NCBI GenBank assembly: GCA_013407085.1
Contig: JACCGJ010023559.1
Coordinates: 203,842 to 267,841 of the forward strand
Source: Atriophallophorus winterbourni
Lineage: Eukaryota > Platyhelminthes > Trematoda > Plagiorchiida > Microphallidae
Direction: 5' to 3'
DNA: 64,000 nt
Shown here: one piece after another, positions 46,073 to 57,720 of the stretch
Layout of the letters: each line of letters opens with the position of its first letter
Position numbering within the stretch: the first letter of the stretch is position 1
Position numbers and translations under genes: made by a program
Notes under the pieces: generated by a model
Seen by the model: the letters and a program-made list of their open reading frames with translations, nothing else
Told to the model about the DNA's origin: nothing
Database searches by the model: none

Positions 46073-46940
46073 GTAAGTAAAGCGCAAAACGACTTATTTG
46101 TGTTCCGCTCTGGAGGATCTCAAACGTCCGACGCTCTAAAAATTTAGTTTCCTACCGCAAATAGATATGAATCTAGAATCTGGAAGCTGGAAGCTACGTA
46201 TGAAGTTTTTATAACTGAAATCCAACATATGATCCGTGTGTATTTTCAAAGTTAAAAAACACCAATTTTTTGTTCATCCGTTAGTTCTAAAAGCCATATG
46301 AGAAAAAGATTAAATGATGAGCGGTTCGCTGACAGCAATATCTGTCAAAGAAAAGTTGTCTAGGCTCAAAAAATAGATGTAACGGGAATTTTATATCGAT
46401 TAACTTTACGTTATGGTCTAAACTTAATGCAGTGACGAATATTCATCCATTGGCTGCACTTGGAGCGTATCAATCTTCGTTTAGCATCGGTTAAGTGAGG
46501 GAATAACTCTTTATCCTTATATGGTGAAAGTCGCAACGTGGTAGTTAGTCTGGTTAATGGCCGGAATGGCATAGACAAAGCTCAGTAACATTGTCAAAGT
46601 CAATAATGGGCATACAATGTATGAAACATTGAGTAGACGTGTTCTTTTGAAACCAAAATGAGCTAGACAGTATACACACTTAACTAGCATATTCCCAATG
46701 AAGTTGGAAGGTAACTTATTATATAACTTATTCATGCAAGCAACTCGGATTTGCTCTAAAGAAAATTTGATGAAAGAACGTACATCGCTACGGAGTGTTC
46801 TGATCAGAAATGGCTACGCATCGTGTTTTATTGAAATACATCATTACCAACAGTACTGAAGTATTCGTTATATCTTCAACTTCAATTTAGGCGCCTAACT
46901 AGTATTCGAGAGCAGATAATTTGAAGAACGTTCACAACGT
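46073..46940. other. Intergenic or intronic, nothing recognised
   Basis: Short frames only. GCTGACAGCAATATCTGTCA near 46330 is a small hairpin of unknown meaning. Confidence 0.3.
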
Positions 46941-46949
46941 TTGACAACG

Positions 46950-47170
46950 AACCGGAAATCAGACAGCTACCTTGGCAGTCAAACTCGACTTGCATCTACA
47001 AATTTACATGCTCCTATGATGCAAGATAAATTGGCTTTACTGGGCACAAACCGGGCAATCGCATGTTTGAACACCAACTAAGTTGGATGTCATTAGAATG
47101 TGAACAGGTCGATCCTAGCCCAGCTAATTAATGCCTTCACTCTCCCTTACCAAAAACGTGTCCCTAAGAC
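46950..47170 (+). mobile_element. Penelope-like element remnant: GIY-YIG endonuclease (CIYKFTC type)
   Basis: The plus frame from about 46979 reads STCIYKFTCSYDAR, stop, IGFTGHKPGNRMFEHQLSWM. The Cys-rich 'C-Y-F-C' start, the Y-x-G(F)T core and the following R-x-x-EH helix are the GIY-YIG arrangement of Penelope-like retroelements. There is an in-frame TAA where the second Tyr of the motif is expected (Y to stop). The reverse transcriptase was not found upstream. Confidence 0.65.
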
Positions 47171-47639
47171 TTGGCTGGAACATTTTAGAACAGCTGAGGC
47201 AATAACGAGCAACGTGTTTAGACAGAATGTGTCCAGAAACCATTAGATCGTAATCTCTCATTACTTTGTCCAATATCGATATCGACCGAACGAGCCTAAG
47301 CAATAACACGAAACAGTGATCTTCGTTTAATGTTTAAGATAAGATAAGATTCATTTTACGATTTCTCCTATTCACGTATTTGAAATATTCAAAAAGAATA
47401 TCCCTTGGTCTATTTGTGTGTTCTATTCACACAAATGGTAAATTTAATTGCGAATAGCACTCACGGAGTCAATGAATTATATTGTGTTGTTCATAACACA
47501 ATTACTTAAATTCCGCCACTGGATGCTGCCAAACAGCCGGAAACGTGTTGCGGATTGTAAGAACTTGAGATGTGAGCGCTGTGTTAAATTGACCTTATGC
47601 AGGCGTCTTGCGTTCTTGACAAGAAATCCCTCTTTGATT
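47171..47639. other. Intergenic, nothing firmly recognised
   Basis: Possibly more Penelope-like 3' sequence. The open frame 47448-47663 (+) has no motif. Confidence 0.3.
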
Positions 47640-48320
47640 CTTGATTCAAGATTCAAGAATTAATGATATAAAATCTTATAGCTGTAAAACACCATATGAT
47701 ATTCGTATAAGGACAAAAAATCAAAAAATAATAACGATCGCTTATTTGTGGGTAATGTCATTATTGTCTCGTTACTGAAAAAAAGCATAAATATATCCAG
47801 TTTTTTATGGAAATCGTTTCACTAGATTATTTTATAACGTATGACGGAAAGGAATTCAAAATAAGAAAAAACAAACTCACCCCGAAAGGAAGAAGCGCTC
47901 CATAACTTTTTATATAACAGGAAATAGTGTAATTTGCTGGGTCAGAACTGGTGCCACCTTTGTAGATGGGCGTTTCAGTCACGCAATACAACACCTTCCC
48001 TAAAAGAGTGATGAGATAGATCACAGAGTGGTTCACACAATTGACTGTCATATAACTTTAGGATTGCATGTGTGATTCCGTCGACTTCCGGGGAAGTGTC
48101 GACATCCAACCTGCGTAGATGGTGCCGAACTATTTCAACATTGATACAAATATCGCATATAGTCTCCGGAAAAAAATTTGGTCTGACAATTTTGATGATA
48201 GTAATGCATTCTTGGGGTTGAAAACTCTTTAAGTTTTACTTATTTGAGTGTTAGCCGTTTCCAGGACAGAATCATCTAGCACCTTATCACCTATTATTTT
48301 GTAACTAACAAAATGCTGGA
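47640..48320 (-). mobile_element. CR1-like LINE remnant
   Basis: The (TTGAATC)n tail at 47636-47660 and a minus frame with ETPIYKGGTSSDPANY (reverse-transcriptase block 'PIYKGG...NYRPV') at about 47960. The copy is badly broken. Confidence 0.65.
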
Positions 48321-49160
48321 GATGATGGGCGAAACACATGGTGTAACACACACGGCCGATCGATATCCGCTTGCATACGTTACTTGGTATTCTTGGGGTT
48401 CGTGGATTGATCCCTACATAGTCATGTTTCGTCTATTGCTTAACACATTTTGCGTGAAGAAATTGTAACCAAACATAGTGTTTAATTTATTTTTCAAGAA
48501 ATGGTGAATTTAGAAAATATTAGAAAGTCAAAAAAGAACAGTTGTAAGATGTTCGGGACCGATCGAGCAGTCATGTTCATGAAAATAAATTTGTAAAACG
48601 ATCGGTTGGAGCAATATATTTTGGTGCTCACATCTATTCTGACACAGAAAATTTGCCAGATTCGAGTTAGAACAGGACGCGTTATTGAGTAGCACTTCAA
48701 CCACCGCCTCTAATTGGTTGTCGCATTAAACAACCGATTAAAACTCAGGAGGGGTCTATTCGTGTAGAAAAAGGCAAGATCAATCAGCTTATTTACCCAG
48801 CACATTTTGGAATCGGTCAAGGTCAATTAATTAAATAAAAATTGTGCAGTATTTTATCTCAATTAATATTTGTCATTGATTTCCAAATTTATTTTCATAC
48901 AAACATCAATTTACTCTGACAAACCATACTAAAATGTTATACGTGAATAAAAATTTTACTTGATAAAAAACAATTTATCCACAATTTCGCATTGAGTAAA
49001 ACGTTTACTAAATCTAAAAGTCAAAAACGACAAATGGTGACAGCGTAGTTACCATGGCGTTGGATCGAATACAATTAAATCTGACGCCTATAAAAACATC
49101 AATATGTTCACATTTTCAAAAAAATATTTCAAAATAGTTTTGAAAATAGGATTCCTTGCA
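48321..49160. other. Intergenic, nothing recognised
   Basis: AT-rich sequence without supported features. Confidence 0.35.
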
Positions 49161-49163
49161 TGC

Positions 49164-49235
49164 ATGATACAAGATTTAAGATTTATGGTGAAAAAAGCAA
49201 ATAGCGTACAAGAATAAAACGTAAAACAAATCGTT
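49164..49235 (-). mobile_element. CR1-like 3' UTR fragment
   Basis: ATACAAGATTTAAGATTTAT followed by GGTGAAAAAAGCAAATAGCG matches the 3' terminal block of the other CR1 copies. Confidence 0.5.
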
Positions 49236-49429
49236 CCTTTAATCTTTGCGTTTATGGAGTTCAAAGGAGGAGCAAAAGTAATTCCAATTGTGATATGGAG
49301 ATAGGAAGTTTCGACCGTAAATATATATTTGGGTAATTTGTTTATCCAAGTATGTGGTGTGAGAAGCAATCAATAAGGGATTTCAGCAAACTGGGGCCAA
49401 CGCAGTAGTGATGCGAACACTTTTAGATC

Positions 49430-49940
49430 AGCGATTGTATATTGTGCGTTCTGTGTTCGCTGAGCTGGCATTGTAGCAATAGGATGTTTCGTCATTAAGC
49501 TCGGTGACATCGTCAGCTGAGTTTCTTGCGAAGTGTTCGTACTTGTCGTGTTTACTGATTTTTATACGCTGACCGTTCTGATTCTTTCCTCGTCATCGGT
49601 TGTTCTCAATGTCACACGGTTTAATGTTCGGTTTCTCATTGACACATACATGTTCAAATGAACGTATCGATTTAATGACTGCGTTGTGGAGTGACACGCC
49701 TCGAGGAATTCCCGTGTGTGGCGCATGCGTCCCCTTGCAATGACTTTGGTTCTATTTCAGTTGAATTGATCTCCTTCTTGGTCAACGTGAATTGATAGTA
49801 GCGATTTGAAATCGTGCCTCTTCACCGCTGATTGGTGTTCTCTCAGTCTGGTACGCAGTCTCATTCAAGTTTTTCCCACGTAATGCATCTCACAATCCGC
49901 GTATGGGATTTTGTAGACCACGTTGGTTTTCTCTTCTTCT
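49430..49940 (-). mobile_element. Penelope-like element 3' part: GIY-YIG endonuclease plus tail
   Basis: The minus strand from 49940 reads REEEKTNVVYKIPYADCEMH, then YVGKT, stop, MRLRTRLREHQSAVKRHDFK, SLLSIHVDQEGDQFN, stop, RMRHTREFLEACHSTTQSLN. This is the GIY-YIG domain of Penelope-like elements: the VVYKIPC-type strand, Y-V-G-K-T, the R-L-x-EH helix, the H..GH-type strand and the EA helix. Both stops are TGA (CGA-to-TGA type change or decay). A tail with a hammerhead-like core follows (49437-49598). Confidence 0.85.
49437..49598 (-). repeat. Penelope-type 3' tail with hammerhead-like core, left arm
   Basis: On minus: CTGACGA (49516-49510), stem II GTCACC/AATGAC (partly paired), then GAAAC (49490-49486). 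About 160 bases, nearly identical to 53159-53322 in opposite orientation. Confidence 0.7.
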
Positions 49941-49941
49941 C

Positions 49942-52900
49942 TTAAGCCTCTGTATGCAGAATATTAAACAGCAGGATCAAGTCACATCTGAGTCGACTGT
50001 ACGAAAAGTCAAACAGGCTCAGAGTTGCAATCCACTCCTTGTATGGCCTGTTATATAGTCCGGTCACCAGTTTTGTTGCGCGGTGGTATACGCCTTGTAG
50101 CCCTTTTGTAACCATAGAGACCATGCTTAAACGGCGTACTCCATTGTTGGTCGGATAAAGGTGTTAATTATCCGTGGGATTACGTACCCTGTGAAACTAC
50201 CGAAGATCCTTCTGAGCAGTGCTAATCTATGGCAGGACTTTTTGTATACCACAGAACAATGCCGTGAAGACTTCAAGTTATTGCTAATCCACACACCCAG
50301 GTCTATCTCTTCGGTAACCTATGACAGTTGCTGAGATCCCAGAGAGTATGTGGATTCGAATGATTTACCGACGTATAACATTTTACAATTTTGGATGTTG
50401 AATGATAGGCAATTTCGTAAGGATCACGTATGAAGTGCTTCGAGATCTTTTTGCAGAATTTGGGACTCTTCTTTGGTGCGTACACTAGCCCAGACTTGGA
50501 TGTCATCCGCAAGTAAAATGATTTTGTTGCGTACGATCCCAGGTATATCGTTAGCGTACACCAGGAAGAGTATTGGCCCCAAGACTGAGCGTTGAGGCAC
50601 GCCACTGGTAACTACTACTGGGTTGGATAGTGCCCCATCAGCTCTAACCATGATAACTCTACCCGACAAATAATCGTGTATCCAAGCCAATAATCTGCCA
50701 CCCACCCAGAGTTGCTCCAATATTTTAGCAGTATGCTGTGGTTAACACGATCAAAAGCTTTAAACATATCCAAGTAACAAGCATGGATAGGGTATTCATT
50801 ATACACGGCTGGAGTCCCGTTATCAGGAGTTATGAGAAGATTTGTGAGGCAGGAGTGTCTGGTCCTGAATCCGTGCTGTGAAATGGAAAGAAGCTTAGTT
50901 TGGTCCAAATGGTTGATACGTTCGTCAGCTACAAATCGTTCTAGAACTTTAGAGGCCACTGGCAATAACGTGACTGGTCTGCAGTTAGACACAACGTATA
51001 TTTTCCCGCCTCTGTATTTCGGAGTGTTTAATCCAGTTTTCCGGTCAGTAACAAACTTGTTACAACTCAGTGACAGGTTGAAAAGATCAAATAGTGGTGA
51101 TAATAGAGAATGGGCGCATTGTTTTAGGAGGAAATGTGTTATTTCATCAGCACCCGGGGATGTTGTTGTATTTATCCCGAGTAGCCTTAACAGGCCACTC
51201 TCGGGATTCACAGCGATCTCATGTATTGTGTTAATGTGTGATCTGAATGCAGGTATATCATAACATAAGCACTCGTTTGGGTAGAACAATCTAGAGTAAA
51301 ATTGAGCGAGTTCGTTAGCGGCTTCGAGAGCAGTGGATGTAGTTCCAGTAGTAGTAAGTAAAGCAGAAACGCCTGGATTTATCCTCTCCTTTCTGTTCAC
51401 GAACTGGAAGAGGAGCTTCGGGTTTCGTTCAATTATATCCATCAGATTGATTTGATACTCTTCTTTAACTTCCTGGACAAGTGCAGTAACTTTGTTCCTC
51501 AACAAACGGTAAGATTACTAGGATTCGGGTGTTGCCTGCAGTATGTGGCTTCTACACGCACAGTTTCTCACCTTTATCCTTTTCGGTCTTCGACTCCGGA
51601 TCACGAAATTGAATCCCCTTTTCAGTTTTTTGAAACATATTTAGACTGGAGTTCTAGTTTTTGGTAGAGATTTTCAAGTATCGATGTCCAACATTGTTGG
51701 ACATCAGCGTTAATCAGTGCCCAGTCAGTGACATCTTGAAGTTCCATTGATAACGCAATCGTATCGATATTTCTTTTCAATTTCTGGGCATCACCTGCTC
51801 TTTTCGCTTCAGATATATAGACGAAAACAATGACTATATGATCACGCTTTCCAAGTGGTGCATCATATCGGATATCCTCGATGACATTCTCCTCACTCGT
51901 CAGAACAAAATCAAGTATGAACGGTGTGTGTGTGCCTCTGACGAGATTGCTGCTTGATATGTGTTTAAATAAAGGAATTTCGCTGAACATTACGTAGAAG
52001 AGAATTCACCGGTGGAATCTCGCTTTTTAGTAAATTCGGGAGATTAAAGTCACCCGTGATCAGGACATTATTTTAATATCTGGAAACAACCCGCTGAGTT
52101 TTCTCAAGTAAACTAGCATTATATGCGTCGTCTGCTGACGATGGTCGGTAAATCACACCAAATACACAGTTTTTACTTGTTGCTAATTCAAGTGAACTCC
52201 AAAATGTGTCTTCCAGTATCAAATCGTTTTCCGTGATTTCTGTGAACGTGAAGTGTTAATCATAGTAAATAGCAACACCTCCTCCTCAACGGTCAATACG
52301 ATCATGACGAAAAAGAAACGTTTGGAATGGAAACTTCTTCCTCTGCTAATTGCTGATTGAATCAGGTTTCCGTTACGGCTATCAGGAGTGGTGAATATTT
52401 TTGACGAAGCTCGATGAGTTCAGGTAACTTATTTATCAAGCATTGTGCGTTTGTGTACAAACGTTTGATATTTGATCTGGATAAAATTGTAGGATGATGA
52501 GTATTTGAGCAGATAAGTTGAATACGTGTCAAAGATGGTGGGGCTCGTGCTAATGGGTCGACATCCGTTTTTTGGATCAGGATTTCCGAGATCGCTGTGC
52601 TCAGTACGAAGAAGCTTGGCAAGTTCCATGATATCGTCCGTTTTCACGTGTTTACTGATAATTTTGTTAGATGCTTGTTCCAATTGTTAAGCACGGTGTC
52701 CACTATAATGGTGGACAAAAGTGTCAGTTTAAGGGGTCGTGGACCATTTCCTTCGTAATTTGGTGACTTCGGGATTCTGAAAGTATTGACAATCACTGCA
52801 TTGCTGATTTGGATAGCATTGCTAATAAATCTCCACTGTTGTATGTCTTGGTTGCATTTACACTTTTTATCTGAACAAGTGGCATCTTCTGGGACATTTA

Positions 52901-53141
52901 GGAGAATAATTGTGCGTTTATTGCGATCATTTGTTTAGTTTTGGTTGCTTTCCGGTGGCGATTTTACCCGCTCTGACCTGGTCACATCAACAAATGCATG
53001 AGATGTATTTTCCATGAAGTCCCGTAGCAAGTAAGTCGATGGAAGTATATCTTCTAAGTCACTCCCATTTGGCAATACTACCTTGAGCAACCACGGCTTA
53101 TCTTGGTGTAGCGCTTTGGGGGGATGACTCAAGAGAATCAA
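49942..53141 (-). mobile_element. CR1-like LINE, longest copy (endonuclease and reverse transcriptase)
   Basis: Minus strand from 53141: a frame with LLKVVLPNGSDLEDILPSTY (probably the end of ORF1), endonuclease (IKRLYTNAQCLINKLPELIE, AVTET) at about 52480-51650, linker, a 296-residue reverse-transcriptase frame (51505-50615: TTSPGADEITHFLLKQCAHS, HGFRTRHSCLTNLL, YLDMFKAFDRVNHSIL), GSVLGPILFLVYANDIPGIV, LLADDIQVW, then YHRATKLVTGLYNRPYKEW. It ends at 49942 with no 3' UTR, fused to the GIY-YIG remnant. Many frame breaks. Confidence 0.9.
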
Positions 53142-53158
53142 CGAACCTTGCCAATAAC

Positions 53159-53322
53159 CAATGACGAGGAAAGAAACAGAACGGTCAGCGTATAAAAATC
53201 AGAAAACACGACGATTACGAACACTTCGCAAGAAGCTCAGCTGACGATGTCATCTAGCTTGATGACGAAACATCCTACTGCTAAAATGCCAGCTCACAAA
53301 ACACAGAACGCACAATATAGAA
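53159..53322 (+). repeat. Penelope-type 3' tail with hammerhead-like core, right arm
   Basis: CTGACGA (53241-53247), one unpaired T, stem II GTCATC (53249-53254) / GATGAC (53261-53266) with loop TAGCTT, then GAAAC (53267-53271). Stem II is a perfect 6-bp helix. It is inverted relative to 49437-49598, so the two arms flank the 3.2-kb CR1. Confidence 0.75.
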
Positions 53323-53418
53323 CACAAAATTATTCATAATAAAATGATCATTCCGTTTGATGAGGAAACAATTTCTGGCGGAAACATGTGCCACAAAAAC
53401 CTACACGGACTCTGTAAA

Positions 53419-54060
53419 TTATGCGGAATGTAGGATTTGAAGGGTCAGGTTGTGACTGCTGGTCGGGAGATTGGAATAAATATTAAAGATGTATCTGAGT
53501 GTGTGGGACCTCGTATGGATTTTTCGGTATGTTAGGATTAGGTTAGACTGTTTTTCAAATTTCGACACAACCAGATACCGGGATCTTTCTGCGATATATT
53601 CCACTCAAGCGCGTGACTGCCAAGTACGTATGAGAAAGTAAAGTGTTTCCCAACTTGCAAAATTTTCCCTTGGGGAAGTTGAAGTGCCGCTTGTTTTAAA
53701 TTGACCACCGGTGCAGCGTACTTAAGTTTGCTTGTAAAACTATGCAATATTCAATAGAGTTAACCCTTTTTCAAATTTTTACAGCGTCGGCGAAAAGAAC
53801 AAGTTAACAACGTACCGGTTTCGGTAGATCATTTATAAATATTGAGAACAGTATTGAACTGAGTACTGAACCTTTTGGGCATTCACCCCACATCCGAGCA
53901 CAATTTAATGCAATATTGGTGGTGTGTAAGTGATGGGGATATGAGCACCACAATACACTAATGCAATATTGTTTGAAATTCTGAAATAAAAAAGTTACAT
54001 TTTTACAAGGAAACAACAGAATTATTCGCAGCAATGATAATGTGCGAAATTCATACATTT
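53419..54060 (-). mobile_element. CR1-like LINE fragment, decayed
   Basis: Minus frames contain CPKGSVLSSILFSIFINDLP (54058-53804 frame), KILQVGKHFTFSYVLGSHAL, PGIWLCRNLKNSL and a C-terminal SNLILTYRKIHT. The order fits a CR1 reverse transcriptase with the FADD segment lost. Confidence 0.75.
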
Positions 54061-54239
54061 TATGATGGAAATGGATTGAAGAAGATTCTATAATTTATGG
54101 TATAAATTAAGATATAAATTAATGACTTAAACATCTCATTTTTAAAGTGGCAATCCAATAATTCATGGTTGGTATTTATGCACGAGGCTAAATGAGTACT
54201 GGAGGCTATTAATATTTATTCTCCTCAGAGTTCCAAATG

Positions 54240-54640
54240 AAAAGGATCATAACGAAGTTAAGAGGACACTGAAGCGGAGATTGTGGAATTGTCAGCAAGT
54301 TCCAATGTTGGCGTGTCATAGCTTACCCCTTAGAGGCCAACGCTTAACCTTAGCCTCGTTAGTTATGTACTTTTACGGATGTGGGCCGCTATGCCAACTG
54401 ACCTTGACCGTGTTCACTTGTATTAGATTGACCTAGATACACGCTAGTCGGAAAATCGACCACTGATCCTGGTCATTCCCACAAGACGTGACACAGCGTA
54501 GGCGTGCTATAGCTATTTAGCGGTAAGGTCAAATCAGTGGTGAAGGGTTGACTACTACTTAAAAATGGTCCCTGTCCTGACTATCACCCTTGGTCTGACG
54601 AAGCTTCCGTGTCAGAAGTGAAACCTTACCAAAAAAATTC
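54240..54640 (+). repeat. Probable Penelope-type tail with hammerhead-like core
   Basis: CTGACGA (54595-54601), one unpaired A, stem GCTTC (54603-54607) / GAAGT (54615-54619) with a 7-base loop, then GAAAC (54620-54624). The first base pair is G-T. A related, more mutated copy is at 59922-59950. The 350 bases before it have no frame and may be the element's non-coding part. Confidence 0.55.
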
Positions 54641-56725
54641 TCTAACCGATTGCACTCAAATATATTTGCATCCACTTGCGACTGTTTTACTAATAGAAAG
54701 TATGCAACACCGCGAATTTAGACAAGCATGTCGGCGAAATATTTTCTTGTCTAAATTAATCACACTCGAGTTATTCAGTAGCATTGAGTTGGTGATCGTG
54801 ATTGACTCGAATATAAACTTTAGGAATTTTAATTAAGCAGACAAGCAGGCATGACCTTCAACAAGCGTCTAGACAACATTTCTGTGCAGATTTCAACAGG
54901 TGTTTATCGCCAAAAATGCCGTACGCAATCCGCTTACCACAAGTACGAATGGTTAAAATGAAGCCTGTTTCTTACAGCGATGAAATCTGAATTTGGCGTA
55001 ACGTGAAATTGAATCGATTTGCAATATAATCAAAGTATTGCGAACCTATTCTGCATAGAGGAAATAATTCTGTAAGCATTATTTTTCAACCAATTTACGA
55101 AGTTCCAAGCCTGCAGTGACTTTATATACCAACCTCACACTTTAAAATTCTATTCGAGATGAGCTGGGTAACTCTTGATTTTCGATTATTCTATTGTGGA
55201 AGATTGCCAGAGAAATCGTAAACGATCGTTTAACTCGTTGCCATTAAATCCATAACCCGATTATTCATGAAAATCGCCATGGTATTTGACTCGTAGATAT
55301 CAGGAATGTTTGATTGGATATATCTAAACGTGTAAAGGATTCGAGGAATCCTAAATTACGATATTCTAACGTTTTAACCTGAAGCAAAGATCGTTGAATT
55401 TGCTTGGTATATCGTTTACCTGTTACGCGTTGTTGAGATTTCGGGGCACTTTATATACATTCAATTTGTGAAGGCAAATAATAATGAGCAAGCCTTGAAT
55501 AGCTAAAATGGAAGAAAGGTTAGATGAGATGTCTTGTTCTCCTTCCGTAATGCACCTGGAATGTAAAAGTAGAACAGCGTTCATATTTACTAATCGTCAA
55601 CACCACCTCGAGCATGATTCGTTGATGGGATGTAATCACAGCATGCCCACAATAACGGATCAGTCAACGCAATTTTGTCAATAAACAACGAACAATGTGG
55701 ACGACTATTTTTTGTTTGAAGCCAGATTTTCATTAATAAGTAGTATATGACGTTCGAAAAGCAGGACGGCTTCAATGATGTCTCGAAGGTGACTAGGCAA
55801 TAACGCTGCAAATTGTTATGCAATCACGCTCCAACATTCTACATCATTCTTCGCACCCGAGAATCAGGTCTTTATGTGACTGTCCTGAAGCCATAGTCAA
55901 GTACAGGCGGATTTATGGTTGTAACCAAGTTTCGTGAGTCTATTTCGAAGGACATGTTTAAACAATTTAACTTTTAGCACCATGTGTAAATGCAGAGCGA
56001 AGGAGATCTCAACGTCGCTCAGATACTCGGTCGGTATATCGGAAGCTCCAGATTATCTGAATGCATAAATGGCCAAACACCTCCTCGGTGGCCATGCGTC
56101 CCATACATAAGGAAGTTAATAGAATACCGCTACTTGATAAAGACCTAATTTAGTTCTGAGACAGATAGCAATCCTATGCTAGCGGGTGCCATTTAACAGC
56201 AGAAGCTCATTAGGTGCAAAATCAAATGGGTTTTACTTTCTATTGACTATTGGACGGCATACTGGAAATGAGTTAACTTAAGAATAAAATATATTCAATC
56301 GGACAACTACTGGCACTTGAACGTCCGGTGTAACACTAAAAAAATCCTCGGACCTTGCCATAACTCGTGACCTGAGTCTCTCTCGATCTTGTGCAAGCTC
56401 AAACCGAAAAAGGTGGATTTTGTCTCAAAGTGTTAATACAAGGGAGTTCATGCATTGATTTAATTCGCCTCGTTTTGGTTCCCAATAAATCACTTTCGCG
56501 TGTCCGTTAAATCGGTCGTGTTCGAAATTTATTTTCCAACATTTTTTCTATTTTCAGTCATCAATTAACCCTGTTGTTTTTAACGTGATTTGATTTAAAC
56601 GAAGTACGGTATACACCCCGCACGCTTTTATTTTGATCTGTGAAGATAATGCTTTACCGGTCGCAGAATATTCAAATAAACGATGAAGAAACAGGATTTA
56701 AACAATCACGCAGGTTGAAATTCCA
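54641..56725. other. Intergenic, nothing recognised
   Basis: 2.1 kb with only short open frames on both strands and no recognised repeat. Confidence 0.4.
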
Positions 56726-56730
56726 TCACA

Positions 56731-57720
56731 ATGCTCGGTGAGGTTTGGAATTTGAATGTGACAGCCAACTTGGAGCAGCGCGTGGTGGTTGGAAGATTAT
56801 TAATCTGGATAGAGTATTACTTGACAGGCACACTTATGATGGTAATAGATGACAGGGCACTATTCAACCCAGTGGAAGTTACAAGTGGCGTACCTCAAAG
56901 TGCAGTCCTGGTACCAATACTATTTCTCGTGTACGCAAACGATATACCATAAATTGTACGCAGTAAACTCATTTTATTTGCAGATTAAATCAATGTTTGG
57001 ACTAGCGTGCGCACCATATAAGATCCCAACTTCCACATAAAGATCTCGAAACTGACTACCATTCAACATACAAAAATGAAAAATGTTAAAAGTTCGTAAA
57101 TCATTTGAATTCACAAAATCTCTGGGGTCTCAGCAACTTTCATGGGTTACGGAAGAGAATGACTTGGGTGTGTGGATCAGCAGCAACTTGAAGTCTTCAT
57201 GTCAGTGTTCTGTGCTATATAAAAATGTACTGCCAAACCTAGGCTTGTATGAAGGATATTCAGTAGTATCACAAAACACGTGCTCCCACGGATAATTAAC
57301 ACATATAAGGTGACAACAAATAAGTATGTTGTACAATCATAGTCCCCATTGTTACAAAGGACATGGCTTTGTTGCAACGTGTAAACTTCCGTGCTACAAA
57401 ACTAGTGATCGCACTGATATCAGGCCATACAAGGAGAGGATTGCGACACCAAACATGTTTGACTTTCCGTACCGCCGTGTCTGGGGTGATTTAATCCTGT
57501 TGTTCAGCATTCTACATACGGTGAATCATCGACTCGGAAACCTGTTAATTTGGCGATAAGTATGAGGAAGCAGATCCCATGGCTACATGTAAACCACTCA
57601 ACCCTAGATCAAATTGCTGAAAGTACTTCTTCGCTGTCCGAGTTTGTTTTATCTGAAGCTTTTTGTCCCCGCACATCATTTCTGCTTCAATCCTGAACGT
57701 CTTCAATTAGATGTTAACAA
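56731..57720 (+). mobile_element. CR1-like LINE fragment
   Basis: The frames read VVVGRLLIWIEYYLTGTLMM, FNPVEVTSGVPQSAVLVPIL and FLVYANDIP, then LGSQQLSWVTEENDLGVWIS, RPYKERIATPNMFDFPYRRV and WGDLILLFSILHTVNHRLGN. It is closest to the copy at 49942-53141. The FADD segment is frameshifted. Confidence 0.85.
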
